The notes under the pieces: generated by a model
Databases searched by the model: none
What the model was told of the DNA's origin: nothing
The model's input: the letters and a program-made list of their open reading frames with translations, nothing else
Position numbers and translations under genes: made by a program
Part shown: in pieces, positions 38,249-50,800 of the stretch
Numbering within the stretch: position 1 is the stretch's first letter
Layout of the letters: every line of letters begins with the position of its first letter
Assembly: GCA_000499405.2 (NCBI GenBank)
Contig: HG738139.1
Location: forward strand, 8,890,616-8,954,615
Origin: Onchocerca volvulus
Lineage: Eukaryota; Nematoda; Chromadorea; Rhabditida; Onchocercidae
Direction of reading: 5' to 3'
Length of the DNA: 64,000 bases

Positions 38249-39543
38249 TTCCTAATTATTTTAGAGCTTTTTCTGATTATTTTAATTTTCCTGATCATTT
38301 TAGTCTTCATACAAATCATATTTTATTTTCCTGAAAATAGAAAAATCTTCGAGTAAAAATATAATTGAATGAGTTGCTTCAGAAGTTATCTAATGAATGG
38401 ATATAATAAACATTACTATCTTTCATTGTTTCTTACTTTCATTATGAAATCTAATATTCTGCTTCATTTTGCTTCACGTTATGAAATCGCTTCATTTTTT
38501 TTGATAATGTAAAGGAAGTACTCCAAACATCGTATTGAAAATTTTCTAATAATTTTCCAAAGTCTTTAATTCCTTTGGTAGGAAAAATTAAAAAATAATC
38601 TGATTAAATTTAAATGTATAACAGACTTGTAAATCATTCAACCCCTTATTTTATGCAGAAGTTGATCTTAGGTTGCTGGACTTAATTAAATCAATCCTGA
38701 TTATGCGAAGAAGCGAGATGTGTTTCGAAAGACAAAAGACATTTAACTAATGATGCTTAGTGCAGAACTTCTTGACTTCATTGAAATGAACTTTTCCAAA
38801 CTAAATCTTCTCAGTTTTCTTTTAAAATTCTTTTTTCAAATTTTCTTTTTAAATTTGCAAGTAAATTTAAACTAAAAATGGTTTGTTTTTGATTATAAAC
38901 CGAATCAACATTACTGTCATTATAATGTGCAATCTTTATAATGCTCTTCCATTGGTGCTTTAAGTTTCGATGTTGGACAATAATAAGTAAGACACAGAAG
39001 AAAGAGAGAAGGAATTCTTTCAAACTAGCTGAAAATTTGTGGATGTGTGTTCGATAGACAAGTAAACAAAATAAATTTTTGTTGTGAGCAATGCGTAAAT
39101 GGTGCCAGCAACAGCGATATCACCAAACACTTTCATCGTTTAGCATAAAAAAATTCAAATTTCTTTTTCAAAAATTTTAGGACTGGAAAGTCAATTCGTC
39201 TTTTCAGATTGTCTTGCATCAAAATCTAAATTTTTATTTGTAAGAACAATTTGAGATGAAGTTCGAATAATCTATGATCTTTTGTCTTTCAATTTGCTTA
39301 AATCGCCTCTTCCAGCAAGGCACGATTTAATTCGATAAATTAGAGCAAAGTTTGCACTGCATTATTCGTTTCTAAGCTTCAAAAAAGTTGTATAATTAGA
39401 AAATTCATGGGAAGTAGTGAATCGTCCGACTTGGCTCGAATGGTTTCTCTCAAACTTCATGATGTCCCAACGGGAAGCATGCATTGCTGGTACACACTCA
39501 ACAAATTCAGCATTCATTCATTCATTCCTACTTCTTCTTCACT

Positions 39544-39747
39544 TCATTTCGATGCATGATGAAAGCGGCGATTGTTGTTTGAAGTATGATTACATATGCA
39601 ACAGGATGAGAATCTGTACGTCCTTCTTCTCTCCCTCATCATTCGTTCCTTTAACGCTTGACCATTTGATAGCGCTCGCAGTGATTTGATTTCATTTAAT
39701 CGTTGGCCCATTTGACTCATTTGCTTGTTTATTCCTTTTGTTTTCAT
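39544..39747 (-). CDS. Candidate exon of an unknown minus-strand gene
   Basis: A minus-strand frame of 67 codons includes NKQMSQMGQRLNEIKSLRA followed by LSNGQALKERMMRERRR, which looks like a charged, helical protein segment. The last third drifts into less protein-like sequence, so a real exon would probably end near 39620. No family recognised. The opposite strand is also open (39417-39689) but is less protein-like. Confidence 0.18.
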   Translation of the reverse strand: MKTKGINKQMSQMGQRLNEIKSLRALSNGQALKERMMRERRRTYRFSSCCICNHTSNNNRRFHHASK

Positions 39748-39813
39748 CCAATTTTTCTCAGTTTGGTTTTACTATAGAAAAAGTTCAATGTTTCTTTGAC
39801 TAAGACGATAAGT

Positions 39814-39815
<2 letters not shown>

Positions 39816-39854
<39 letters not shown>
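39816..39854. repeat. GA dinucleotide microsatellite
   Basis: About 19 uninterrupted AG repeats in the gene-poor interval upstream of the cadherin gene. Confidence 0.95.
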
Positions 39855-39859
<5 letters not shown>

Positions 39860-39959
39860 GTAGTATTAGCTAAGTTGAAGGGGAATTCTATATAACGAGA
39901 AATGAGTAAAAAAGCAGCGGAAGCAATATGAGCACTTAAAACGAAAATTAGATGCGATG

Positions 39960-40040
39960 GTCAGACAGAAAGTCCTCTGTACAGGGGAACAAGCTGACCC
40001 CTCTATATGATTGTAGAGACTGAGGGTCAACCTTCTTCTT
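39960..40040. other. Hairpin-forming GC-rich island
   Basis: TGACCC-CTCTA (39995-40005) can pair with TAGAG and GGGTCA (40014-40029) around an 8-base loop with one 5-base bulge. A near-palindrome, CCTCTGTACAGGGG, lies at 39973-39986. Two minus-strand frames overlap here (39948-40196 and 39866-40132); neither is recognisable. It may be a structured RNA, an exon of a diverged gene, or chance. It matches no microRNA I recognise. Confidence 0.2.
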
Positions 40041-41853
40041 ATACAGCCACAGATGACCTTTTCGATGATTAATGTCTTCTCCTCGACAGTCCCGTAGCGA
40101 CCATATGTCAACGTCAATATCACACCCTTCACATAGTTTGCTCATTTTTTGCCTTTTGATGAAGCATACATCAATACATTCATTGTTAGTTATCACTTCC
40201 CATTTTCATAATCAGTGATAGAGAAAAAGTTCCAGAAAATTTAGCGAGATGCGAAGATTTACTTTAATTAGATTAATTATTTCAATTACTCAAATTTCAT
40301 CTGAAATACGAAAAAGTGCGGTGAAATGAAATGAATTCATACTAAGCCTCTGATTAATTGGCACTTTGGGTACATGAAAGTTATTAATTCAGGCCTATCG
40401 TGGATTCAGTTATGAGTATTTGGCAGTAGAATTTTACTCAGTCCAATACCGAAGCCTATTTCAAATAAAAATTTGCGTTCTTTTCTGAAGAAATATTTAG
40501 ATACTCAGATGATTTTCAGACTGAGTCTAATATTTTATTGATTTTCTTATTTTTTTTCTGCATAAATCTCCCTCACTTCATTTCTAAAGTTCAAATATTG
40601 AATGAATATAAAATTTGAAAATCTGTATGGTGAATATTTTTGCAACAGTGATACCAATTAATACAAAAATTTAAAAGTTTCCATCTCTTTTACGGCATAC
40701 AATTTACTATTATTTGTATTTAAATGAATTGAAATTCAAATACTCTTATATAAACAATTTTTAGAATTAGCTGTATAATGCAAATATTGTTTACGAATCA
40801 TATAGGTGTTGGAAGAATGTAAAAGAAGAAAGAATAAATAAAAGACAAAAGTATTTTATATTACTTAAAGAGAGTGAAAGTTTTTTAGGGCAGTCTCTGT
40901 ACTGCATCTGTGCATGTCAGTTAATTCAATTGCAAATATTCTTAATAATCTATTAGTGATATCAGAAATTGAAAGAGAGATTGTCTCTAATCAAATCTTA
41001 ATTCTATGCAGCCAAAAGTGATATTGATTTTCATTTCTGATTGTCCAGTTTGTTCAAATTCTAGTTTTTTTTTTAACGAACTTCGTCTTTCTTCTCCTCC
41101 TATTCAAAAACTTCTCTACAGTGCCATTATTTCTTTGTCAATTTCTTCAAATTCTTATTTCCTTCCGAATTGTCGCAAAAAAAGGGTAAAAAAAAATTTT
41201 TTTTCGCGAAAATTTGGAAAGAACAAGAAGAATTTAATACTTCTTAAAAATTTTGGAAATTGAAAAAATTTACTTGTTCAAAATGATATATTTTCATCAG
41301 TGCATTGAAAGAAGCATCAAAAATTTGTGGGAATTGAAATTTACTATAAATAATTGGTTTGTAAAACAACAAAATATTTTATATAAATTTGAATTGTTTT
41401 TTATGTATGTTAATGTTCTTCATTATGAAAACATTGCTTGTGCATTATAAAAACATTGATCTAATTATGAAAATTGATTTGATCTAACCAATGACAAAAA
41501 AGCATTATCGTTGTTTCAAGTCATCCAAATTCTTTCATTGAAAAATCAAATTTTTTGTTTACTGGTTATTATTCAAATTTTCAGAATGAAAAGGAGTAAA
41601 ATAATCTAATTACTTCTCTGCTGAATTTCCGAAACTTTATTTGTTCGCCAAAATGTCGTTTCTTAGCCATTCGCAAAAAAATTGAAGGAAATAACAATCT
41701 ACCACTTCAAGGTCACTTATCATTTGTGCCTATTGTTATCACTGCTTATGTTTCCCTCAACTGCTATCACTGCCACTGATAATCTTATTGCTATTACTTT
41801 TACTGTTCTGAACAATAATTGCCTAATTGATATCTACAAATTGCAACTACCTA

Positions 41854-44800
41854 ATGACTAGTCTGCTCTTGGCTCTATTATTATTCGGTTGCGGTCTTTC
41901 CGGATCTGCCCGGAATAATAGACGCGAAATCGATACTTTTCAGGTATGTATGCATTTCTTGATTCTAATACAATGAAAGTACCAGAAGTTGAATTTTAAT
42001 TAGTAAATATTCCAAGCCAAAACTCGCATAGATATTCGATTCAGCTAAAAAATAAAATAAATTCAAAGTTTAGGAGTTTTTACCAATTGGATCTTTTCAC
42101 AAATATTTTACACTCAGTAGTCTTGTCCTCACCGTCGATTAACTATACACCTTTATCCATATGTTATCGGAATCTAATAATAGGTAAGTAACTTATTCAT
42201 CACTAATTCTCGCTGAAGAATTTTGAGAAATGAACTTGAAAGAAGCAATTTCAGTTCACAGCACCAATTTATAATGTTTCACTGGAAGAGAACGCCCGTG
42301 GCAAAGATATTTATGCGATCGTAAATGAACCCATTCGAATGGGTATACCACTCCCAAGCGATGATGCTATTTTGAAATTTCGAATTGTTGAGGTAATAGC
42401 AAATATGAATTCTTTTCCCATCGTTTATTCGAATCTTCATTTGTATTTCTGACTAACAAGAAGTGTGAAACTAAATTATATTTGATACAAACATCAAGAT
42501 ATGACCTTTTTTTTAAAAATTAAATGGTCTGATCCATCACCACAAAACTCTATTTGTCTTCATGAAACCAAAGTTTTGCAGGGTGATAGGCAATATTTCA
42601 AAGCTGAAGCAAAGACCGTAGGTGATTTTGCATTTCTTCGAATTCGATATCGGAATGATGGAATACTCAATCGGGAATTAAAGGTTTGATAATGTCGGAA
42701 TGATTAAAAAGAAATAGATTAGATGTCCAAAATATCAAGATTGACTCGATATTCAACGATTTGAGTAAACTTTGAAGCAGCCGACATAAGTCTCGAGAAA
42801 AGTCACGATACAGCGACACGGCATTTTTGCTGCTTGCTTGTTAGAAAAGGAAGGAAAAATGTAAAAAAATTACTAGTTGGAAAACAGTATTGTCTAAGAT
42901 GTCAACTGCTTATCAATACTTATTAAAATGAAAAGACTGAAATTTTTTTAAACTTATGTTCCAAATAACATTATGTACAATTTCGAGAACTTCTAATACT
43001 TTTAAGAATCCGAAACTACACATTTAACTGTTAGTGAAATTATGATGATATGTTTTGGATATGTCCAATAAATTTGAAAAGTAAAATGGTTTTAAATTTA
43101 GGATCGATATGAATTTCTAATCAAAGCATCATGTCATCGAAAGGATGCAACAAACTTGGAGACAACAGTTTTAGTTAACTTATTTGTAACAGATCAAAAT
43201 GATGCGGGACCAATATTCGAGAAAGAGGAGTATAGAGTTGAAGTCAAGCAAAATGTTTGTTTTGATTTCTTTTGCCATCAGTGATGAACCCCTGAAATGC
43301 GATGCACACACACGCATATATAAATCGTCCTTACATTTGCGACACTTCTGCGGAGTAATTGATAAAATAGAAAGACATCGGTTAAGATATTGCCCAAACT
43401 TATATGTTGTTGTAAATGATAAGATTCTGCGCCATACTCATCTTTTTACAGATATCGCCGTTTACCACCATCCTGCAAGTGCAAGCTTCTGATGCTGATA
43501 TTGCCCTGAACAGTCAAATTTATTATTCGTTAGTGGAATGGTCACTTGATTTCATGGTTGACCCAATTTCCGGTGCTATCCGGAATTTGCGACCTTTGGA
43601 ATCTGGCACCTATGAATTGACACTTTTGGCCGAAGATCGAGCTTCAAGGCTATTTCGAAAAAGAGCTCATACTAATAATGAAAATAATCTTTTCAATCAC
43701 AATAAAGCTAAAGCGGTTCTTTTTTATTATTTGATAAATTTCTTGCTCTTAGTAAATGATAATTATGAAATTTTGTAGAATCTCAGTAACTCTTAGATCC
43801 TTATCAGGAATTATAACTCTAGGGTCAGTCATTTTTAAACTCATGCATAATTCATGGAAATAATCAAAGCGAAAATGTCTGAATTTTACTGGTTAATTTT
43901 GGTGCAACAAGCAATAGATAATTATCTCTTTTCCTCTCCTATTCTTCGCTCTGCTTCTGTCTCAAGGTTGTAATTAATGCCATCATTGCAATTAAAATTT
44001 CTCATTATCATAGTTTATGATTAAATTATGCATTTCGTAGATAATAACGGTAGAATCAGTGGAGAGGAGTGAGCGAAAGTTAAGAATTGAGGTGAAACCG
44101 ATATCAGCAAGTTTGTGGAATGTAACTCAAATTGTTGCAATAGCAAGGATAGAAGAGATGACAACAGATACAATCGCTAAGTTGGAGATCATCGATGAAG
44201 AACATGCTGGCGCTTTTGTCCTGAAAAAAGATTCAGGCAACAACAATGTTTGGCTCGTTGAGACCATCGCTGGTTAGCACATTTGTTAATCAGTTACTTA
44301 ATTTTATAATTTGCTTCTTTTAATTACTAGGCAAATGACGAGAAATTAATTATAGTAAATGGCAGATAAATGTCATTTTGTTATGCAACACGCTCTTCAA
44401 AAATTCAACTTTAATTAACTTTAAGATAAAAGATTAAACTGAAGCGAAGTTTGAGTTTCGAGTTAATTAACAATTAGTTAACAATTAGTTTTTTGAGGAT
44501 TACCAAATATTGTGGGACGTGCATATGTTTTACTTGTCATCTATAGATTTGGTCGAAATTTTTAAATCCCTTGACGATTTAGAAGAATTAATACAAAGTA
44601 AATTCAAATGAAAGAAACTTTTTAAGGTATTTGGCCACATGCTGACTGGTTTATTCAGCTAAAAGCAACTGTTGTTGATGATTTCGTTGAATATCTAGTG
44701 GGAAATATTAGTATACAATTAATAGGCAAACGACTGATACAATTTGAAGATTTATCAACCGTGCAAATTGTTGTTAACGAATCGGTACCGATAGGTTATG

Positions 44801-44861
44801 TTGTCACACAACTGAAAGCTCATGTTTTAAATGGTTTTGATGGAGATGATGAGCAAATAAG
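41854..44861 (+). other. cdh-4: Cadherin exons 1-7: signal peptide, repeats 1-3, start of repeat 4
   Basis: Exons: 41854-41943, 42255-42392, 42582-42683, 43102-43254, 43452-43715, 44041-44272, 44627-44861. Exon 1 is entirely the signal peptide plus a few residues, with likely cleavage after Gly-Ser-Ala. Repeat 1 ends at TDQNDAGP in exon 4. Repeat 2 runs through exon 5 (VQASDADIALNSQIYYS, DPISGAIRNL). Repeat 3 (exons 6-7) lacks clear calcium motifs. Repeat 4 begins VVNESVPIGYVV. The 3' end of exon 5 is uncertain: keeping frame with exon 6 needs the donor at 43716 and adds an Asn/Lys-rich stretch of about 18 residues not typical of cadherins. Confidence 0.8.
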
Positions 44862-47800
44862 GTTCGATATTGATATGATTCTGATAATATAAATTAAATT
44901 ATGCATCAATCTGGTCACTTGTCAATCGTTCCATATCCCAGTAATAGTTGTGTCATAAAGTGGAGCCTAGGAAAGATACGCCGAGATATTTTATCTAGAA
45001 ACATTAAGAAAGCTAGAATAGGTTTAAAGTTGAATTGGAGCCATCATCTAGTTGACTTTAGAAATACTAATGGCTAATATTTGCGACAAATAAATTAATT
45101 GAAAGATGTAGCAAAATGACACATATGAAAAGAAAGAAATCCATTATTAAAGTATGCTATAGTTTACTTTGATATATTCATGAAAAAGTTCATTAATTTT
45201 GCATTCGGAATTATTAGCAAAAGTCAAGAAAACTATTTTAAGCTCAATTTAAAACAGGTATTCAACTTCAAACGCTGACAGGAATTTGCCTTTCTCTATA
45301 GATGAGAAAAGCGGATATATAAGAGTAATCGAATGGCTCGATTACGAAAATGTGTCACTCTATCGTTTTGAAGTTTTTGCCAAGGTTGGTACTTTTTTTT
45401 TTATTAAAAATGATAGTCCAGTACAGAGACTGTCCAAATTGTCTGGAATCTAATTTTTCAGCTTATATTATCATTGGAAGATAAATCGACGATGTTGAAT
45501 CTGCCTGTTAATTTCATAAATCAATTAAATCTGACGTGAAGTGTATTTAACAGGAAATTGCTGACAAGTTTAGATGAAGCATTATTGCAACTGTCGTTTT
45601 CATGACAAATGATATGTTTCAGTTGCTGGACAATACTTTGGAAGCAAAGAAAGAAGTAGAAATAATGGTAACAGATAGTAATGACCATTGTCCAACTTTT
45701 GCTGCTAAATGGGCTCGAGGTGACCCTATTGGTAAATAATTTATGAACTTTTTGGTTGTAGTGACTTGAGAGAATTCCTATTGTTAATATTTTGCTTGCA
45801 TCATTTGGAAGATGTAGAAATTAAGGAATACAGAGTTTAGATACAATCGATAATATTGGTAGGGGATTCACAAACTGGTAAAAGTTTTTGCATGTTTCAG
45901 TTCGATTTTTGAATCAGTTAATTAATTTCGCTTGTTTTATGTGAATTAATTTATCTAAGAATACTTGAAGAAAGTTAATCTGCCTTAACAAAGCATTGTC
46001 ACGATATTAGTGAATAGCATGACAATAAATCGGCTGAAGAAGAAAGTTATTATTTTTTTCGAATGTTATATTTTCTATTTCCTTCGATTTAAATTCGAAA
46101 CTTTTTAAATCTTTACCCGGGAAAATGTCAGGAAGATTTTCTGGTCATTAATCGTAACGAATGAACGGAAAATATCAAAAAATGATTTTTTTCTACTCAA
46201 AAAATTAGTGCCGATACTCTTAAGTGTCGATTAAATTTGCAGCTTTTCCTCGGAATTACCCGCTGAACAAAGTATTGTTTAAAGCAGAAGCGCTGGATAT
46301 CGATAGTGGCGCAAATGGTCACATCCGATATGAATTATTCGGTGAAGCGCTTATCACTACGCAGATCTTTGCTATCAATCCTAATTCAGGCGAAGTATAT
46401 ATTATCTACTTATAGTAGAACAGTGTGCTGTGCAAAACCCTCCAAAAAGAATTCTTTAATTTCCAAAAAAAAACCTTGCAAAATCTTAAATTTTTAATAC
46501 CTCGTTTTATTTACGTGGCAGTGAACAAGTAGATCGTTTATATTGAATATTCAAATAATAGAATACATCAGAATTGAACAAAAGTTTATTCCGTTAAGTT
46601 TGCTCCAGGTTGCATTACGACAGAAACCACCGGGGAACGAATCGCAATGGAAGCTTAGAATCCGAGCATCTGATGCTGGATGGCCATTTCCGCGAAGCAG
46701 TGAAGTACTGATTAACACGTATATAAGCGGTACAAAACCACCTCTCAAGACGAAGCCATCAATTCTTCGTGAACCGCAAAATAAACAATCACCGGTTTTC
46801 ATAAATCAAACTGTACTTGTTGTACCTGTAGATACCGTACCTGGAAAGGTATCTTCATAAAATTGAACTTTTCGTTTTCGATTAATTTATTAGTCTGTTT
46901 TGCTCTCTCATTTCTTTTCACATGATCGCTATATAATGGATTGTTAAACCATTTATGGAAGTAAGAAAATATTGATTTGATAAATGAATTAAATTTTAAT
47001 ATTTAATAGCGAGAGAAAGAAGAGGTGGGGAAGATTAAAAAAAAAAAAATGGAAATTTATATTATTTAGTGTTCACAGTGAACAATTTTATAAATGAAAT
47101 CCTCATTTGACAATAACTGCATAATGATAAAGATGATTATTAAAGTGATAATAAGGTTATAATTGTATGCAAATTTATGAGATGACAATGAGTACTGAGC
47201 AGTAATTTTTACTTGAAAATTAATTCTATAGCTTTTATCAGTGATTGATTATTGTTTATAACTGTATTAAGATGGTATGTTGTTCTGTAATGAAAACTAT
47301 AAAGTTAGCAAATTTAGATTAAAATCAATTCTTTGAGGTGCTGGGACGAGTTGAAGCTCACGATGATGATATCGGCTATGCTGGCTTGATACGATTCGGC
47401 ACTTCCGACAGATTTTTTGCATTGGAACCATTTAGTGGTCAAATTATTCTATTGCTACCGTTGATGGACTTGTTGAGAAACAAAAATGAAACAAAACCAA
47501 TGGAATACATCGTTCAAATAAATGCTTGTGATTGGGGTCAACCTGTTAGATGTACCAATGGAATCATCAAAGTCTTCATCTCTGAAGCCAATGTATATAG
47601 ACCACGCTTCGAGAAGGTACTCGGAAATTTTCGAATTGAGCTGAAATAGTCAATTGATCTGATTAGAAAGATATTCAGCAGCTCATTGCTTGAAGGAGCT
47701 AGATAAAATCAAATATAATTCTTATCGTAATTTCTGGTCTTTCATCAGCACTGATTTTTTATTTTTCCTGTTATATTATTATTTCAGCCATATTATCGCG

Positions 47801-50800
47801 TACGTATAGCGGAGGATACTGTAATTGGGACTAAAATTTTAGCACTATCGGCCCAGGACAATGATTACCATAATAACGGACAAGTTGGATATCAAATAAT
47901 AAATTCAGAAAGTCATTTTCAAATAGACGAAAACAGTGGTATTTTGCAAGTTATCAAGAAACTTGATCGTGAAGAGATGGCTTTTCATCGGTAGATTATA
48001 GTTCTTTCTATTTGCAAATAATTATAGTATACATTCTCAGGTTTTTTTTTTCTTTTTTTTGTGATAATTCAAAAGTTTAATCAATTCAGAATCGAAAAAT
48101 ACAATGGAAATATGCATTTTAGATTTACGGTCATGGCTTTCGATCATGGACATCCAATGAAAGTTGCATTTGTGAATGTTACAGTTGTTCTCACTGATGT
48201 TAACGATAACGCTCCTTTATGTTCTGAGTCTATTCGAAAAGTACGATTCTTTTAAATTATTTTAAAATGATGATAATTAATAGGAATCAGTGTTCAAAAT
48301 AAACATCGTTGACCGTTTTTTTTTTTTTTTTAAGTGAGAACAATTAATGGCAATTATGAGGAATTATTAATTATTTTATGCCATTTTTTTTTCTTTTTTT
48401 TGATTCATCAATTTTTGCACTTTTAATTCTACAAGTTAGGGCTAGAAAAAGAAGACCAAGTATTTAATTCATAGTTTTGATAATTCCATTATTTCTACTT
48501 TTGCTTATATTATTTATAAGAAAATTACGATGACGTAATCTCATCGTATTAATCAGCGTTTCAGATAATAATTCCGGAAGATTATCCAAATAACGCCTTA
48601 TTAACATGTGTCGCAGCATGGGATCCGGATGAGGGTAAAAATGGTGAAGTGGCCTATGCATTTGACAGTATTCTCGAAACTTCCGTTACAGTACCATTTC
48701 GTATACAAGAAGATACAGGATGTATTTTTATGAATACTGATGAGCCGTTTGATTTTGAAACAACAAAGCTGTATAATTTGTCTATAGAAGTAAGTTTCAT
48801 CTATTAATTTTTACCATTTATTTTGTATTATTTAATTTCGCTTATTTATTCTTCAAAAAAAGTATGAAAGGGAAATTACTGTAGTAAGAAAGAAAAATTA
48901 CTGTATTAGCAAAAATGATGAAATCTCAATGAAATATAGGCAATGGACAACGGTGAACCGGTGTTAAGTTCTATTTGTACAGTACTGGTGGAGTTGTCGG
49001 ATGTAAATGAAAATTTGTCTCCACCACTTTTTGATGATATTGCGCACGAAGCAACTGTTTACGGTAAGATATGCATTTATATGTTCGAATATAATGTCTT
49101 GAAGATTTTCATAGACTTGGAAAAATTCAGGAATTATTATTAATATCAGTTAATCTCAAGATATTTCTCATTTTGTGAACTTTTCATCCAAATTAAAACT
49201 TTTGCAGAAAATATGCCCGTATGGACCGAAGTTCTTACTTTGAATGCCGTTGATCCAGATGGTCCAGAGATGCCTGTAAAGTATACTGTTGTTGGTGGTG
49301 ATGGAATCAGTTCATTCACTATTGATTCTGAAGGTATTAAGGAGGCCTCTAGTTCTGGATTAAATTTCTAAGAAATTATCTCTTAGATTTTTAAGAAACT
49401 AAACTTAATTATTTTACCTAATTTTCTATTTTCCGGATCTTTCCCTATATCTTCCGTAACATAATGAAGATTTTTTTGTTAAAAAATTTTTTGTGGGAAG
49501 ATTGTTTGGAAAATTGTTATTTATTACTATTTAATTCTTAAGAAATCAGACCTTTATTATAATCCACCAAGTTGAAAATGATAACTCAAAAAGACGTTTA
49601 CGCTCTGAGAAACTTCTGGGCTTCAGCCGCATTACCTTTTTTTTTCAATTTCTATACCTTCATAATATCTGATAAATTATAAGTTTGTAGGAATATTACG
49701 AACTTCGATAATTCTCGATCGTGAAGCACGCGGTTCCTACTGGCTAACAATTGAAGCTTCTGATCTGAATCCTGTGCCACTTACTTCCATACTTCATGTG
49801 TTTGTTCGCGTTCTGGACAAAAATGATCATGTACCGCTATCATTGCGTCCTATCTATTTTTCCAGTGTGCCAGAAAATTCACCGGAAAATGCAGTCATTG
49901 TTAAAGTAATCACTTAACTGCTGTAGAAAATCTGAAAATACTTATTCCTGATTATTAAAGCCAAATTACATCCATCTATTATTGAAATTTTTATTTCTTT
50001 TATTACTCTTTGTATTTTAGATTGAGGCTGAAGATAAAGATGACCTTTCGAATCGCTATGGCATTATGAATGTGCGTTTCAAAATAATTAGTGGTGATCC
50101 TCAGAGTTTTTTTGCAATCGATTCTAAAACAGGTCGTTTTCAAATATTTTAGTCAGAAATTACAAAAAGATTTAGTTTTACGATCGAATGCAGAACTATG
50201 ATGTATCTATTCAGGACTCAAAAATTTCGAATATTTCAGGATATGTGGTAACTCGTGGAAAAAGACGCTTGGACCGCGAAACTCAGAAAGAGCACATTAT
50301 TGTAGTAGAATTCTGCGATCAGAGCGATCCAATATTATGTGCGACAGTACCAGTAATAATAACTGTCACTGATTTAAACGATAATGCACCCTTTTTCAAA
50401 CAAACAGCATATAACTTCAATGTGCCAGCAGGTGAAGTTGGTGAATTATGCAGGTAAATGTTGATCTCTGAACTTCATCCATCATAGAAATGAAAAAACA
50501 TGAAACAGTTGGATTCTTTGTGTTCTGAATAGCTTTGTAAGCTGAAATGTGAGAAGCGGAAAAATATGAATCGCTCTCATTTTTTACATTTTAAGAATAT
50601 TTGCCATCGATATTGATGAAATGGAAAATGCTTGGTTGATGTACAATTTAACTGAAGCAGATCCGCGATTCTCTATTGATTCTGACGGTCGAATAATTAC
50701 ATCTGAATCTTTAAAAGAAAACAGAAGTTATCAACTAACTGTGAAGGTATATTTCTTCTACTTTTATTCTCTCCAGCTAACAGTGCATTCATGGTTATGC

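Larger units (their letters stand above)
17169..41853. other. 24.7-kb gene-poor interval upstream of the Fat-like cadherin
   Basis: I find no gene here that I can name on either strand. The DNA is AT-rich with many T and A runs and several microsatellites. A few short islands read as protein-like, mostly on the minus strand, and some have plausible splice sites; they are listed separately at low confidence. The plus-strand frame at 18407-18805 (132 codons) is hydrophobic and unrecognised. The interval may hold regulatory DNA and 5' UTR exons of the large cadherin gene, or a poorly conserved minus-strand gene with long introns. Confidence 0.55.

Noticed and set aside
39417..39689. 90-codon plus-strand frame
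   Set aside because: The opposite strand reads more like protein over the same bases, and neither has firm splice support.
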